A stretch of DNA of 64,000 bases from Trichopria drosophilae (GCA_030407085.1 CM059582.1:161316001-161380000); one strand, 5' to 3'; shown: positions 34,220 to 46,757, counted from the first letter of the stretch. Program-made: numbers and translations. The notes: generated by a model from the letters alone, not told the origin.

Positions 34220-37200
34220 CTAAAACATTTTTACTCATCAGCATCCTTGCTTATCTTTTTTTCTACTCCTTTGCACTTCAATCTACTCCATTTTTTTGTT
34301 AATGGCATCGGTCGTCACGTTTTGTTTACCTGTAAAGCCTCGAGTGATCCAGTGCTGTGCCCATTCCTTCTTACGTTCTTCTCCAACATAGATTAATACC
34401 ACCAAGTTCTGCAATGGCTGAATATTGCTGGCGATCACTTCACAGATCTCCCTCACTCTCGCTCTTTTCACAGGATCTGCCGGCATTAATGGGCGATGCG
34501 GTCTGGTCTCCTCCAGATATTGCAGGATGTTCAGCTACAATGTACAAATATGTAAGACTGTTAATAATTTATAATCTAACTTATTTCTTTTCATGTATAA
34601 CCAGAATTAACAAATATTTACTCAATTTTCTATTCCTGATGTTTCAATGTTTCTTTTTAATACGATTCTTTGTATTTCATAAAATATTTTCTTACATAAA
34701 CCGATGCTTTATAATTTTATATTACTTTTATTTATGTACTGTTCTAATGATTAAGTCATTTCAATGTTTTTCAAATGCCACCAAGTTTTACTTCTATTAA
34801 ATTTACACTTTGACAACGCATAAGATGAAACAGCCTCCATGGTGGGCTTCGATGACATTTAAATGAAAAGTGTGTGCACCTCCCGGATCTTTTCAGAAAT
34901 CTTTTCTACGATGTCTAACAATAATTTTAAGACTACATTTAAAATAAAATCTAGGGAAATTTTTGAGAAAATCCAATTTTTGTGGTTTTTTTTTAGACAA
35001 ATCGTGCATATATGCGAATACTAAATCGATTTAATTCAGACATTTGCAAATATCTTTTTAAGCGTAACTTCTGTGATGTCTAACAATAATTTTAAGACCT
35101 CTCAATTTTATCTATTTATTATCTGGTCAGCCTATAGAACCGGTTACATATTTTAAGGATTTGGGTATTATATTTGATTCGTCATTCAAATTTAGTGAAC
35201 ATATAAGGCAAATGGTAAACAAAAACCATGTCCTTGGATTTCTAAAGCATTCAGTGTTTGATTTTAAAGATTTGGGTTCCATTATATGTCTTTATAAAGC
35301 ACTTGTATTATCAATCCTTACCCAGCAATCGGAAATGCATTGAAATGTATTGAAAATTTTGAATGCATTACAATACATTTGAATGCGCTATTTGATCTTA
35401 AAAGTATTGAAAAGGATTGAAATGTATTAAAAATTTTACTGCATGGCAATATATTTAAATCCAAAAATAATCCCAGTTAATACATTTAATGAAAAAAAAA
35501 ATTTGCATCGACCGAGAATTGAACTCTGGTCTCCCGCACAAAACTTCGAGCCGTAATCACTCGACCACCTCCTTGCTGTAAAAGATGATGCGAAACTAAC
35601 AAATAGTTGAAACGTGGAGCATTTATGAATTGTGTACATAAAAATAATCTGCTAAATTTATTACCATATTTTACATTTTTGTAATAATTTGCTTATCGAC
35701 TTTTGAAAAGAACGAATGCATGTAGATATTTTTATTGGTAAAATAAATATTGTAATTTTTTGTCTAAATTACGCAATATCTTGAAAACGGTACAAGATAC
35801 GTGAAATTTGACGAAATTGACATAAATCAGGGGTACCTTGGTGCGATGATTCGAAGCCACTGTTCATGATTCGAGAATTTTCCAAATTTTCGATTTCTAA
35901 AATTATGAAATTTTTGAATTGTGTATGTCAGCTGAATCATTGCACATCATGGCAAAATTTCATCAGATTTCAGGTATCTCATACCGTTTACGAGATATTG
36001 TGTAAATTTGAAAATAAGTGTCAGTTGGGTGTCCAATAAGTGTACAAATACATTTCATTTAAGTGTACAACACTTTTTGGACTCTTGTGTATTGAACGCT
36101 TAAATAAAGTGTACCATTTCCGACAGAGCACTGCTAAATGTAATTGGAAATTGGTTTAAAATAAACATTTCACATTCCAAATTTTGAATGAAAAGTTATT
36201 TGTGGCTTTTATTTTCGAAAATAACTTTTTTGTAATTGAAATGAATAATTACGAAATGAACATAATTTTAATATTTTTTCATTTCAAAGCGGAAGTTATT
36301 TTTTTTTATAGATTCATTTGTATTAAAATGAAGAATCGTTAAGAATTTGTATTCAAATGAATTCACCAGACTTTAATTTTTGTATTGATTTATTTTAAAT
36401 TCATTTGGATTAAAGCAGGCATTATTTTGCTCAGTCATGTATTGAAATGGATTCATTAATTCCAGTAATTATCTGTTATTATTTAAGGATTCGATTGTAT
36501 TAAAAAATTATCATTTCAATCTTCATTTGTATTCAGATGGATTCAGACTTTTGCCTATTCATATTTTTGTATTAAAATAATAGTGAAGTATTTTTGGATT
36601 CGAATGTATTCGAAAATTTCAAATAGCATATTTAAAAGCGAAAAACTAATCCAAGTCAATACATTTCAATACAATTTCGATTGCTGGGTAGTTATGGTTC
36701 TATTATCTGGCGTCCTTTTTATGCGAAGTGTATATATCAGGTAGAGAAAGTTCAACATACATTTTTGCATTATTTATCTTTTAAAGCTGGTTCCCCGATA
36801 AGTTTGTTTGAACATAACTACATACTTGAATGTGGCAATGAGATTCAATTTACCATTGATAGCATCTATTCACCACAAAATCAATATTATTTTTGTATCT
36901 AAGATAATGTACAATACTATATTAGATGCGATCGGTTGCTAAATCTTTTTGTGCAAAGTACTCTTCCTTATACGTGGCATCAGTTTCGAGAAACTCAAGA
37001 ATATAATTGTAAATCGCGATACGGTTTCCATGCAAGTGTGGCTAGATTAATACGTGAGTGAAATGGTCCCTCTACTTTAAGAAGTATTAATAGAATTAAT
37101 GTTTTTTAATCGAAGGTGCGTGAGTTTATAAATACTAACCTTATTTTGTTTTTTTTTACATTATTTTTAACATATTATCTTTATAATTGTTAACGTTTGC

Positions 37201-39181
37201 GCATTATTATTTCTTTTATGTAAATGACTAATGCTGGCCATATATTAAAAATATTTTTAATAAATAATCAGTAAAAGACTAAATTTAAAATAAAATCTAG
37301 GGATATTTTTGAGAAAATCTAATTTTTGTTCATTTTGCAGATATATTATGCATATATTCAAATACTAAATCGATATTTGCAGATATAATTTTAATTACAG
37401 AAACTAACATAACATGCAACGTTACAGCAATGTAAATAATTGTTTAAATAACATAATAAATTAAATGTATTTGTATATAATGAATTATTTATGTCATAAT
37501 AATCGTAGTTCTTTATATAAATAATCTGTCTATCATTTAATCGATGTAATTTTTTAAATACGTATGGAAAATAAAAAAATCATTGAAAATTGAGTTTTGC
37601 TCCGGCTTTTGACATGTGCAGATCGTCATTACAGTTTTTTAAAGTGTCACATCCACATCAAAAAGGCACTCAGGATAAACCTATATTTGCTTGTAGATTA
37701 AGAAACACAAAATTTCATGGGAATCAATTTGTGCAAAATGAGGAAGAAGAAGCGTCTGAGCAAAATACAAGCGCCAACGACCGAAACATTTTTTCTGCTT
37801 TAAACGAAACTGTAATACATCCAACAATATCGTCTCGAATAATCGACTTTGTCACTCTTCTTTTTACACTCACTCAATATTTAATTTGTTCAAAGTGCAA
37901 AACTCCACCAAGATTTCAAGAAAGTGCTCCTTTAGGTCTTGATTTAACATTATTATGAGTTGTAGGTGTGACAATACTATAATTCCTTCCGGGCCAAAAT
38001 TACACAGCGGTTTTGAAATAAATCGTAGAATTGTATTTGTAATGCGTCTCTTTGGTGTTTGCTTGAAAGGCATAAACACATTTTGTAATTACATGGACAT
38101 TTGTAAGGGCTTATCGAAGACCGCTTACAAGAAGACTATTAAAAAAATGCACAAGGCGGGGAAAAAAGTTTTTGATGCTTCCTGTTCTAGTGCCATAGAA
38201 AGTAAAAAACAGAAAATGAAAAAAATGCGAATATATGCACAATATGTCTGAAAAATAAACAAAAATTGAATGTTCTCAAAAATATCCCTAGATTTTATTT
38301 TAAACGTAGTCTTAAAATTATTGTTAGACATCGCAGAAAAGATTTCTGAAGAGATCCGAAAGGTGCACGCACTTTTCATTTAAACTTCATCGAAGCCCAC
38401 CATTAGGGTGGCGTAAAAATAAAAAAGGTTGAGTTTGACACACAAGTAGACTCGGTACATGAAAAAGAGTACTTTCAATTTTTTTTCAGATTTTTCGGTC
38501 AATATTTAAAGGTCTTTTTCACATACCTTATCTACTTGTGATGTATGCTTGTCAAAATTCAAACTTTTTTTATTTTTCCACCATCCTAAGCCTCACATAT
38601 AAAGTCTTTTCGTAAATATACATTAGAATTGTATCATTTCTCTAATGTATTTCAATTTTTTACATTTTGTTTGTTTTTAATGGAGGAAAAAACTACTTAT
38701 TTCTATAATTAGAAGCTGGAAAACATGTTGTCCCTGACTGAACTTTTTCACTAAAATACGATAAAGTGTGAATAATGAAATATGCTTACAGATTCAATTA
38801 ATGTATGATTGTCGATATGGAGAGAAGGCACCTGCTCCATTGGATTGATTTCTCTATATTCATTACTGTGCTGCTCTCCTCCGCCTTTCACCAAACTTAT
38901 GGGCTTTATGTCATAAGGAATCTCCTTCAAATTCAATGCTGCGCACAACAGTGGAGTTTAATTACTACATTCCAATTAAATATTTTGCATGTTTTAAACT
39001 TTTGTTCTTTTCCTACTTTTGTAAATGCTCTTTCTGATGTATTATAGTATTATGTATATAAATGTATATATTCTATGGAAAAATATAATACTGGAAGTAG
39101 ATAATAAATTAATTCAAGAAATTACTCACCTATTCGTACTCTCCATGAACATGAACTCCGCCAATAGGAGTACAGGACTGG
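33990..39181 (-). CDS. GstZ: Maleylacetoacetate isomerase / glutathione S-transferase zeta, four of its coding exons
   Basis: The enzyme isomerises maleylacetoacetate to fumarylacetoacetate with glutathione, the penultimate step of tyrosine breakdown. Exons 39,181-39,130, 38,938-38,790, 34,534-34,330 and 34,219-33,990 splice in matching phases (1, 0, 1) to 211 residues, against 210-230 for the whole family. The signature YSYWRSSCSWRVRIAL carries the active-site Ser-Ser-Cys. HTLIESLNILQYLEETRP supplies the thioredoxin-fold glutathione site. IQPLQNL, WAQHWITRGF, AGKYCVGDEITLADCCLVPQ and HPNNQPDCPP mark the helical C-terminal domain. The first few residues come from an upstream exon not certainly found; a candidate is at 46,816-46,833. 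No damage is seen, so it should be active. Confidence 0.9.
34330..34534 (-). CDS. GstZ: GstZ exon, start of helical domain
   Basis: 205 bases, LNILQYLEETRPHRPLMPAD through EWAQHWITRGFT. Acceptor ACATTGTAG, donor ACAG|GTAAAC. A short 110-base intron follows. Confidence 0.9.
35083..35105. repeat. Extra fragment of the Mutator-like terminal repeat
   Basis: GATGTCTAACAATAATTTTA AGAC is repeated from 34,911 onward. It follows a first full copy of the end and shows a partial duplication inside the element. Confidence 0.6.
35321..36688. mobile_element. TA-flanked inverted-repeat element ending CCCAGCAATCG
   Basis: The left end is CCCAGCAATCGGAAATGCAT. The right end read inversely is CCCAGCAATCGAAATTGTAT. 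TA occurs on both sides (35,319-35,320 and 36,689-36,690), and removing the element plus one TA restores an open reverse-transcriptase frame, so the duplication is TA. The interior is rich in attgaaatgtat/gaatgcat words and contains a tRNA-like module near the left end. No transposase. Confidence 0.85.
35505..35575 (-). ncRNA. tRNA-like Pol III promoter module inside the CCCAGCAATCG element
   Basis: On the minus strand, a box A-like TGGTCGAGTGA (35,567-35,557) is followed 31 bases later by a box B-like AGTTCAATTCT (35,525-35,515), with gcgggagacc in between as in class II tRNAs such as Leu or Ser. No complete acceptor stem forms. It matches the modules at 41,600-41,665 and 48,440-48,500 in arrangement. 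Confidence 0.55.
37276..37390. repeat. Internal partial copy of the Mutator-like terminal repeat
   Basis: agactaaatttaaaataaaa and tctagggatatttttgagaa, then gcatatattcaaatactaaa, repeat the left terminal region (34,935-35,025) in direct orientation. This implies an internal rearrangement or a second element end. Confidence 0.65.
37590..38251 (+). pseudogene. Mutator-like transposase N-terminal region, frameshifted
   Basis: Two overlapping frames (37,590-37,958 and 37,955-38,251) are joined by a one-base shift at about 37,955. The order CSKCKTPP, MSCRCDN, FEINRRIVFVMRLFGVCLKG, FCNYMDICKGLS, then a lysine-rich helix with DASCSSAIE, matches the N-terminal half of arthropod Mutator-like transposase proteins. 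The catalytic domain is missing and translation ends inside the right terminal repeat. Confidence 0.75.
38790..38938 (-). CDS. GstZ: GstZ exon, glutathione-binding region
   Basis: 149 bases, LNLKEIPYDIKPISLVKGGG through QVPSLHIDNHTLIES. Acceptor TGTTGTGCGCAG, donor TCT|GTAAGC. A 4,255-base intron that holds a nest of transposons follows. Confidence 0.9.
39130..39181 (-). CDS. GstZ: GstZ exon carrying the SSC active-site signature
   Basis: 52 bases, PVLYSYWRSSCSWRVRI plus one base. Acceptor AATATTACAG, donor ATAG|GTGAGT. Because it starts at a codon boundary after an acceptor, at least one more coding exon with the start methionine must exist upstream. Confidence 0.9.
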
Positions 39182-41000
39182 CTGTAATATTAAGAAATGT
39201 TTGTAAAAACTCGTTTCGCTTAAGTTTAATAAAGTAATTTAAAAAACAATTCACTTTCGATGATAGTTATGTTTTTTACATTTTAAACTAAATGTACTAC
39301 TGGATTGTCTGGAAGATATCATTGAGGAAAACAATTTTATCTGAAGGTAAGTCATAATGAAGTAAGATCATGTATTTATGTGAGACGAAGTGCATAATTC
39401 CTGTCTGTGTTCAAAAGAATAACAGAATAATGAATGTCAATATGAATAATGTCTTTACGATAATTTCTGTTCTTAATTATTTAGATAAAAGTTAGTCCAA
39501 GGAGATAAAATTAATATTTTCTTAAATATCTTTGTCTTGATTTTCAAGAGTATACTTTAAAATCTAAAGATCTATAGAATATAAACGTTGAATAGTAATT
39601 TATTTGTTAGAATTTGTAGATGGAAATTATCAACATTTAAAACCAATTTTTCTACTATTCTATAAATAAAATTTTGATTACTCAATAATTCTTAACACGT
39701 AAATTGTTTTAAAAAAATATGTTCGACTTTTGTTTGTATCTCTATTGCAAGTGAAAAGAATAAAAGATAATCTGCTGCAGATATAATACAACATATTTAT
39801 ACATAAAAATATTTGACATCATGTCAATATTCAATAAACAATAGTACTAATAAGGTAAGTTAAAGTTAACAGTTAGACATGCAAATATTATTGAATAATA
39901 TTGTGTAAGTAAGAGGTAAATCTGTTGCATCAATTGGAAAGCTTAAGCTGTGTTATCGTAGAATGGAATATATGATTATGACCTTAGCCTGATTAAAATA
40001 AAGTCATTTCTGACGATTATAAATGCCATTTCTATAAATAAAACAATAAACAATAAACTCCTCAGATAATCACAAACAATTTGGCTTGGAAAAATGTCAA
40101 AAATGAATTTAATACACGACTATTTGTAAATATGTATTCTCTAGTTGATAATTGCATTCATATCGACACCTCTTGTTCGAATAGGATTATCTAAGAAAAG
40201 TTTTTGGAAATAAGACTTATCTCACGAATTCGTTTGGAATGGACCTATCTAAGAAAACAATTTTTGGAAAGGACCTATGTATTTCAAAAAGCTTTTTGGA
40301 AACGAACTATTTCAAAACAAAATTTTGAAAGGTACTATTTCGCCATGATGGAAAACTAAGTAGTGTAAACATTAACAACGTCAGAAACCTACTTAAATAA
40401 TTTTATTATTAATGTTATTGTAATTTTTTTATTAATTAAGGATTATAACAAGAAAATCGACTTATGCTGATGGAAAAGGTGCTAGCTTATCGGACACGCT
40501 TTGTGCACCAACAGTTCTAAATTAGTAAATATGCATAAAAACTGACGAAACTAATTATACTTTTAGTTGAAAACAAGAAATACAAAAAAAAGAATCATTA
40601 AAAGTAATTTAAATCTTTAAGTCAACCGAAGTCGTTATTTCAACGAACAGCTCATATACATTATTGTAATAGTTTGCAGCGTTATACAGGGACACTGTAC
40701 AAGATTTCAGCAATAAATATAGATGCAACATACAATGATTAAATTTTTTAATACTAGTCTTTTAATAGTACCACAATTATTTAGTGGCCACTAGTACCAC
40801 ATGTGATATAATACCAATTATGTACGTGAGAACCATACGCGTTTCGTAAAAATTACTGAAGTAAATGCAAATTTATATCAAAAACCAAACTGTGTGGCCG
40901 GCCGACGTTACCCTTACTTACCCTATAAGTATTTGCAAATATTTCTCTATTAATTTGTATACGTTTTATTAATAACAAAGCTGTGTTTAAACTATAGCTG
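39182..41000. other. GstZ upstream intron or flank, no gene; short degenerate repeat
   Basis: AT-rich. At about 40,180-40,335 there are four imperfect units of roughly 40 bases containing tttttggaaaggacctat-like words. No exon candidate for the GstZ start is apparent here. Confidence 0.45.
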
Positions 41001-41462
41001 CCCTTGTGGAAAAATATTGCTGAAAAAATAATAAAATTTGCTGAAACGATAAATTAAGCTAAATTTTGCTCAAATTCAATCTGAATTAATATCGAAATTG
41101 AGAATCCTTTTCAGCATGTAAAGTTCAGATATATTCAGACAAATTCAGAATAAATTTCAGTAAAATGTTATTGAAAATTGCTGAAATTACATTGACATGT
41201 TAAAAATATACTGAAAAGTTAATGAATGAACCTACATTTTACTGAAATAGATAGAAACCACAATACAAATTTAGAGCCTATTTTTTGTGTAACTTTCAGA
41301 TAATTTCATGTATTTTTAGCATTATTCAGAAACTTTGTATAATGTTCTTAAGAAATGATTAATAATTACAAATTAATCTCTCATATGTTTTCAAAAAACT
41401 GTTAATCATACAGATTTCACATTCGAAATTGGAACTTGGAAAAAATAATACTCGGGTATATA

Positions 41463-42566
41463 TCCCAGTAAACGAAAAAAGATTAAAAGTGATTCACAAT
41501 CTTTAATCCCTTTTTTGTTGGTATTGAAATTAAAAAATTCTATCTTTTTTAATCTCATATAATCCCAAATCAATAAATTAAAATAAAAGCAGATTCGTTT
41601 CAAACGAGAATCAAACCACGGTCCTCTGCGCAGCAAGTTCGAAGCGCAACCACTCTGCCACACTCACTGTTGTGAAATAATGAAAAAATAACGAATAGTT
41701 GAAACAGAAAGTAGATTATTTTTCTAGGTGTTTATATAACGTATTTTGGCATGTTAAAATACATTAAATACCACAATTCAAAGCGAAATTTCACTGAAAT
41801 ATTTACTTTAAAAACAATCGAAACAAAGAGTTGGTCTTTTTCTGCGTCTATATAAAATGACAAAAATAAGAAAACATTTTTTTAATCTTACTTTTCTCGC
41901 TCGAAAATATGTTGTTTCAAATTTTTGTTATATGACACAAAAGTTAATTTACATATAATTTTATGAACTCGTGCATCTATTCAATGATCATTATTATTTA
42001 TGTTTTTAATAATTTTATCATAGTAGTAAATTCAGTATATTCTCTGAACACAATTCCAAATTTGGTATCCGTTGGGATAAGTTTTAATGTTTGGAATTTT
42101 GGTATTCAAGAGGATCCATAATATATCCTTTGCAATTCTGAAGCTGGAATTCAAAATTAATTTAGGGTCATGGTTATTCAAGGGAATTCATTAAAATGAG
42201 TTTGAATTCCAACAGTGGAATTAATTTTGAAGTGGTAATTGATAGATTTGGAGGGGATTCAGTAATACATTCTTTTATGCCATATATGGTATTGAATAGT
42301 ATTTTTTAATGGGAGGAATTTGAGGGGATTCAATGAGATATTTTTTAATTCCAAATATTGTATTCGCTGGAATTCATTTTGATGGCTGTTTATAGAACGG
42401 CATTTCAGGGGATTCAATAAGTCAAAATTCTTTTCATAATTGGGGTTTAATTGGGATTAAAAATCAGTCCAATACCTTTTTTTAACAAAATGAGATAAAA
42501 ACAATCAAATTTTAATCTCCATTAATCCCCTTTCAATACCTTTCAATCTTTTTTCGTTTACTGGGA
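41463..42566. mobile_element. TA-flanked inverted-repeat element ending TCCCAGTAAACG (copy A)
   Basis: Left TCCCAGTAAACGAAAAAAGA and right TCTTTTTTCGTTTACTGGGA are near-perfect inverses, flanked by TA on each side (41,461-41,462, 42,567-42,568). The interior has ggaattcaatggggatt-type repeats and a tRNA-like module about 140 bases from the left end. No coding capacity. It is inverted relative to the copy at about 47,542-48,642. Confidence 0.9.
41600..41665 (-). ncRNA. tRNA-like Pol III promoter module in the CCCAGTAAACG element, copy A
   Basis: Box A TGGCAGAGTGG (41,660-41,650, minus) is a perfect match to the eukaryotic consensus. Box B GGTTTGATTCT lies at 41,617-41,607. Between them is ttgcgcttcgaacttgctgc, which can form an anticodon-like arm. 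No acceptor stem was found, so it is a tRNA-derived promoter rather than a tRNA gene. Confidence 0.6.
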
Positions 42567-43510
42567 TACCGAGTAAAATAATGTAGCAATATGTATCTTG
42601 CCGAAATGAACTCGACATTTATAGAAATTTTACTAAATAACAATGTGAAGTATTTCTCTAGACAATATTAAGATTGTATTAAATTTCCTGATTGCCATTA
42701 AATTAATATGAAAATTGGATTTTGATTTTGAAAGTATCAGTCAATTTTAACCAAATTTATTAACTTTATTGAAAGTCATTCATAATTCTTTGTATGAAAA
42801 TTGTATGAAGAATTCGGATCAATTTCTTAATAATGGTTCCAGATAACATTTCATTAGAATTTACAGAAATATTAGTCAAATTTAAGAAATGTACAAAATT
42901 CTATAATTAACTAAGTTCCTAAAATACCAATTTCGATATTACTTTAGCGAAATTCAGACAAATTCAGTTTTTAAATGAAATAGCTCAGAATAATACTTAG
43001 TAAAATTTAGATAAATATTGAGTTCATTTCAGCAATATCACTACATTTTGTTGAATGACATTATGCTGAAAACAATAGTTCCAATGTCAATATTAAATCA
43101 GTATTATTATAAGAGATTTTCAATATTTTTCAATAAAAGATACATTAGAATTTTTAGTAGAATTCAGGAAAATATCAGCTTACTTCAGAAAACTTACTAC
43201 ATTTTGATAAAATACGCTGAAATTTCCTAACGTTTCTAATGCAGTGATTTTTATAGTAATTGAGTGTAATTCAGGAAAATTCAGAACAATTTTAGTATTT
43301 TTCAGATAAATATGTTAGTAACATTCAGATAAATATTTCAGTAAAATTCAGATAAATATTCAGTATATTTCAACAATGTTACTACAATTTGCTGAAAGTC
43401 TCTGAAATATTCTGAATATATTAGTCCCAATTTCGATAATAAATCAGTATTTTTTAGAGATTTTCAGGAACACATTTTCAGTACTTTTCAGCAACATTTT
43501 TCCACAAGGG

Positions 43511-45267
43511 TGTGTAAGCTCTGACAATGCAATTTTTTGTTTTTTTGACACAATACAAAGTAGTGGCATGTTTAATTACTTATTTTTTATTATCATCAAT
43601 TTTGATTGAAAATATTCTTGAATTTTATGACATATGGATGATTTCTAAAAAAGTGTAATGTTTTAAGATCAAAATTAGCAATGTTTTAACTTTATAAAAT
43701 GGTTATTTAATGTAAAAAAAATATATAAAACAAATACAAGTGTTAAGTGTGCAATAAGCTTAACAATTACAAATATATTTCTTATAAATTTAAAAGAAAT
43801 TGTTAGTAAACACCAAGGAATTCACTTCTAACGGTACTGACATTTCCAATGTATTTTACTTATCAAGCATGAACAGTTTCTTTTAAATTTGAATGCATTT
43901 TAATATTCTGTGTAAAAATGTTATTTTTTATAAATACGATTCAATTTTATTGGTAATCTGAAAAAACAATACTAATGATACTAAAGTTTTGTTTATTTTT
44001 TATCTGTAAAATATTGAAAGTAATATATTTTGTATTCACGTTTATATTTAAAAAAAATGAGATCTATTTTTATTACGTAACACAAGTTAAGATTGCGTAT
44101 ACGTTCATAACATTCCATTTATTACATAAGACATAATCAGAGGTTTTAAATATGAGACTTTTTTTGTAAATCATCCATATGTAACTTTCCTGTTTTATTT
44201 ATTTTTGTTTGTTACTATCTCCATATTTTTTTGTTGCTGTGTCCTTTTCTCATACAACTGAATGGGACTTGGACAATATATTACGAAAAAAAATGTTACG
44301 ACAAAATATTTCAGTTCAAAATATTATAATAAAAATATTATGGTTAAAAAATATTATGCTAAAAAATAATATCAAAAATGTTATTTAAATTAATTATATG
44401 TTGTATATTTCTAGAAAATTGTTAAAATTAAATTTTATACTTAACTGCTTTCCAAAATATTTATTTAATTTTCTTTAAATGAAATTGTTATAATCTAACT
44501 TTATGCTTAACTATTATATTAAATAGTAATTAAGGAATTTTAATAACTATCGTGGTTTAAAAGTTTCTAACCTTTTTGGCATAGTACATTGCAAAGGCGT
44601 TTCTGATACAGTCGATTGCCGAGTGCTCAAATGATACCGATATTTTTTTTCAAATTAAAAGAAAGTTTGGATATATTAAGTGTAAATATTGTGTCTTGTC
44701 TTCGATAATTGAGTAAATTATTATTTTTTTTTTATTTGACTTTTAAATTATTTACGTATACTTTATTTATTTTTGTTTGAAAATGTATGTGATTTATTAT
44801 TTTTGTAATGATTATTAGTTATTCGAATATTTTTATTTATTTTGCAACTAGTTTTTATCTTGATATTTTTGTAGACCATTTTTTGAAAATATTTCATTGT
44901 TATCGACACTTTGTTGTATGCAGTATATTTTAACAGTCGAAGGTTATTTTTTAGCAGTATTTATGAACTACATAAATTGTTATTTATGTTTGTTAATCTA
45001 TTAATTTTTTTATGTGTTAATATTAATCTTTTTAAATGTAATAGTTTTTTTGGTAATATTTTTTAGAGTAATATATTGTCCTGTAATATTTTGGAATGTG
45101 ATATTTTTTAAAAATAGTATATCGATTAATAATGCGTCATACATCCTGAATAATCGTGTGGTAAATGCGAAATTCATTTTCAATATAAATTTACAGCAAA
45201 TTTAGAGTAATGAAAACTGCAAAGTGTCAGACTTTTTAGAGATTGTTTTGGACCGAAGAATATATAG
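43511..45267. other. No gene seen; very AT-rich
   Basis: Low-complexity AT-rich DNA. Repeated aaaatattat/taatatttt words cluster around 44,280-44,400 and, in the opposite sense, 45,010-45,120, possibly the arms of another degenerate inverted repeat. Confidence 0.45.
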
Positions 45268-45871
45268 GTTGTCGAAAAATATTTAATAACGTTTCCAAGA
45301 GTTTAATTTTCATAATTAATAATACTGTTGAAAAGTGAAAGTATTATTCTTCTTGAAAAAAAATTGAAATGTGCAAAAACAATTTGTTAAGTCACTTTTG
45401 TAATCGATTCAAATTTTTTCTTTTCTGCTGTTAAAAATTTAGTAAAAATGAACAGATTTTAACGAATGCAGGCTTATTTTTTCAAGAAAAAGATTCTCTT
45501 TAACTTCACCGCATAATTTTTTTAATATTCTGTATCTGATGACGGAAATTACTTAAAATTCGTTAAAAGTAGTAGTTCTTTTTTAAAATAGAGATAATTT
45601 ATCGTTGGCTTCGGAAATGTCAAAATACCTGCGGTAAAGTTGTAGAGAATCTTTTTCTCAAAAAAATAAGCCATAATTCATTAAAATCTGTTCATTTTTT
45701 AAAAATTCTTACCAGCGGAGAAGAAAAAATTTGAAAAAATAAAGTGGCTTAACAAAATTATTTTTGCACATTTAAATTTTTTTCAAGAAGAATAATGCTT
45801 TCACTTTTCAACAATATTATTAATAATGAAAATAAAATTTTTGGAAACGTTATTAAATATTTTTCGTCAAC
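45268..45871. repeat. Foldback repeat of about 600 bases
   Basis: The left arm begins GTTGTCGAAAAATATTTAAT. The right arm ends ATTAAATATTTTTCGTCAAC. Pairing continues inward through gaaaagtgaaagtattattc against gaataatgctttcacttttc and beyond, to a centre near 45,570. No coding sequence. Probably a non-autonomous foldback element. Confidence 0.8.
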
Positions 45872-46757
45872 ATATGATATTCTGGGATCTAACTACCTTA
45901 AACGTTTATCAAAAAATTTGAGAAATTGAGAGAAAAACCCACCTTGTTGGTTTGTAATATTCCGTTCGAAAACATCACTATCGTTGAATCGTGAAATAAA
46001 AAGATTATTCGTCGAAGCCGTCTGTGATTTGCGCGGCGTTCGAATTTCGAAAAAGTTTTTAAAAAATGTTCGTCAGAGGAATATGTGCACCGGGACTGGC
46101 AATCGATTAACGGTATAGGAGGAATATCTAGTTTGATGAGCCAAAAAGCAGCGCCTAGACGGGTAGACGGTAATTGATGCCGGCTTGGTATTGGTGAAAT
46201 CGAAATCTACATAGTCGATAAAAGGCCGACAAGAAAAACCGGAATCTTTCGACGGACTGCGGCGCGGGTCGAGCCGCCGAAATTTCGAAAGGACACGGAG
46301 ACGTAAATATCTCTCTCGCGAAACTTGGACGAACGGAGTCGCTAATCGTTGGCGGGTGGAACGTCGCCGCGAAGGGGTTGATTCCCCTCGTTAATCCCGG
46401 ACGAGATTCGCGAATGCTATATATATATATGTATGTATATATAGGTGTGTATATATAGGGGGAAACAGTGGCTTCCCTCGATATAAAGAGAGGGAATATG
46501 GGGATTCGCTCACCTTTCCCATGACGGACATCTCGTGTGGCTGGACGGACTCTGTTCTTGGTCGAAATCAAAGAAATTCGAACGGTTGCGATAGCTGCGG
46601 AGCGATTTTGGAATCTGCCGGTGAACGCGCGGCGAGAAATCACACACCTCCTGATTTCCCCACCCCTCTTATTCGATATGTATCTTGGTTCTCCTCTTTC
46701 TTTCTGTCTCTCTCGTGAGAGATCTCGCTTCATCAGACGTCTTCGCTCTCCAGGACT

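Larger units (their letters stand above)
35114..37090 (+). pseudogene. Non-LTR retrotransposon reverse-transcriptase C-terminal fragment, split by an insertion
   Basis: The first part (35,114-35,318) reads YLLSGQPIEPVTYFKDLGII and FDSSFKFSEHI…LYKALVLSIL. The second (from 36,691) reads YGSIIWRPFYAKCIYQVEKV followed by QHTFLHYL. The pair DLGIIFDSxxxFxxHI and YxALVxSILxYGSIIW…VEKVQ is the standard C-terminal signature of LINE reverse transcriptases (CR1/Jockey-like). Downstream, R-rich degenerate sequence to about 37,090 matches the usual tail. The 5' part (catalytic YADD block) is missing. The two halves were contiguous before the 35,321-36,688 insertion. Confidence 0.85.
34839..38403. mobile_element. 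Mutator-like element in the large GstZ intron, long inverted ends
   Basis: The left end ATGGTGGGCTTCGATGACAT and the reverse complement of the right end ATGGTGGGCTTCGATGAAGT continue matching for about 150-180 bases. Shared blocks are TTTAAATGAAAAGTG, GATGTCTAACAATAATTTTA and AATAAAATCTAGGGA. The right part carries a Mutator-like transposase N-terminal fragment (37,590-38,251) in plus orientation, which supports the assignment. A non-LTR retrotransposon fragment and another transposon interrupt it. No clear 9-base target duplication was found. The element cannot move on its own. Confidence 0.8.
41001..43510. mobile_element. Inverted-repeat element ending CCCTTGTGGAAAAATATTGC, split by a nested element
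   Basis: The left end is CCCTTGTGGAAAAATATTGC. The right end is GCAACATTTTTCCACAAGGG, its near-perfect inverse. The interior is built from degenerate ttcagTAAAATTCAGat repeats and has no transposase. The nested element at 41,463-42,566 is younger. Excluding it, the host is about 1.4 kb. No target duplication is evident. Confidence 0.8.
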
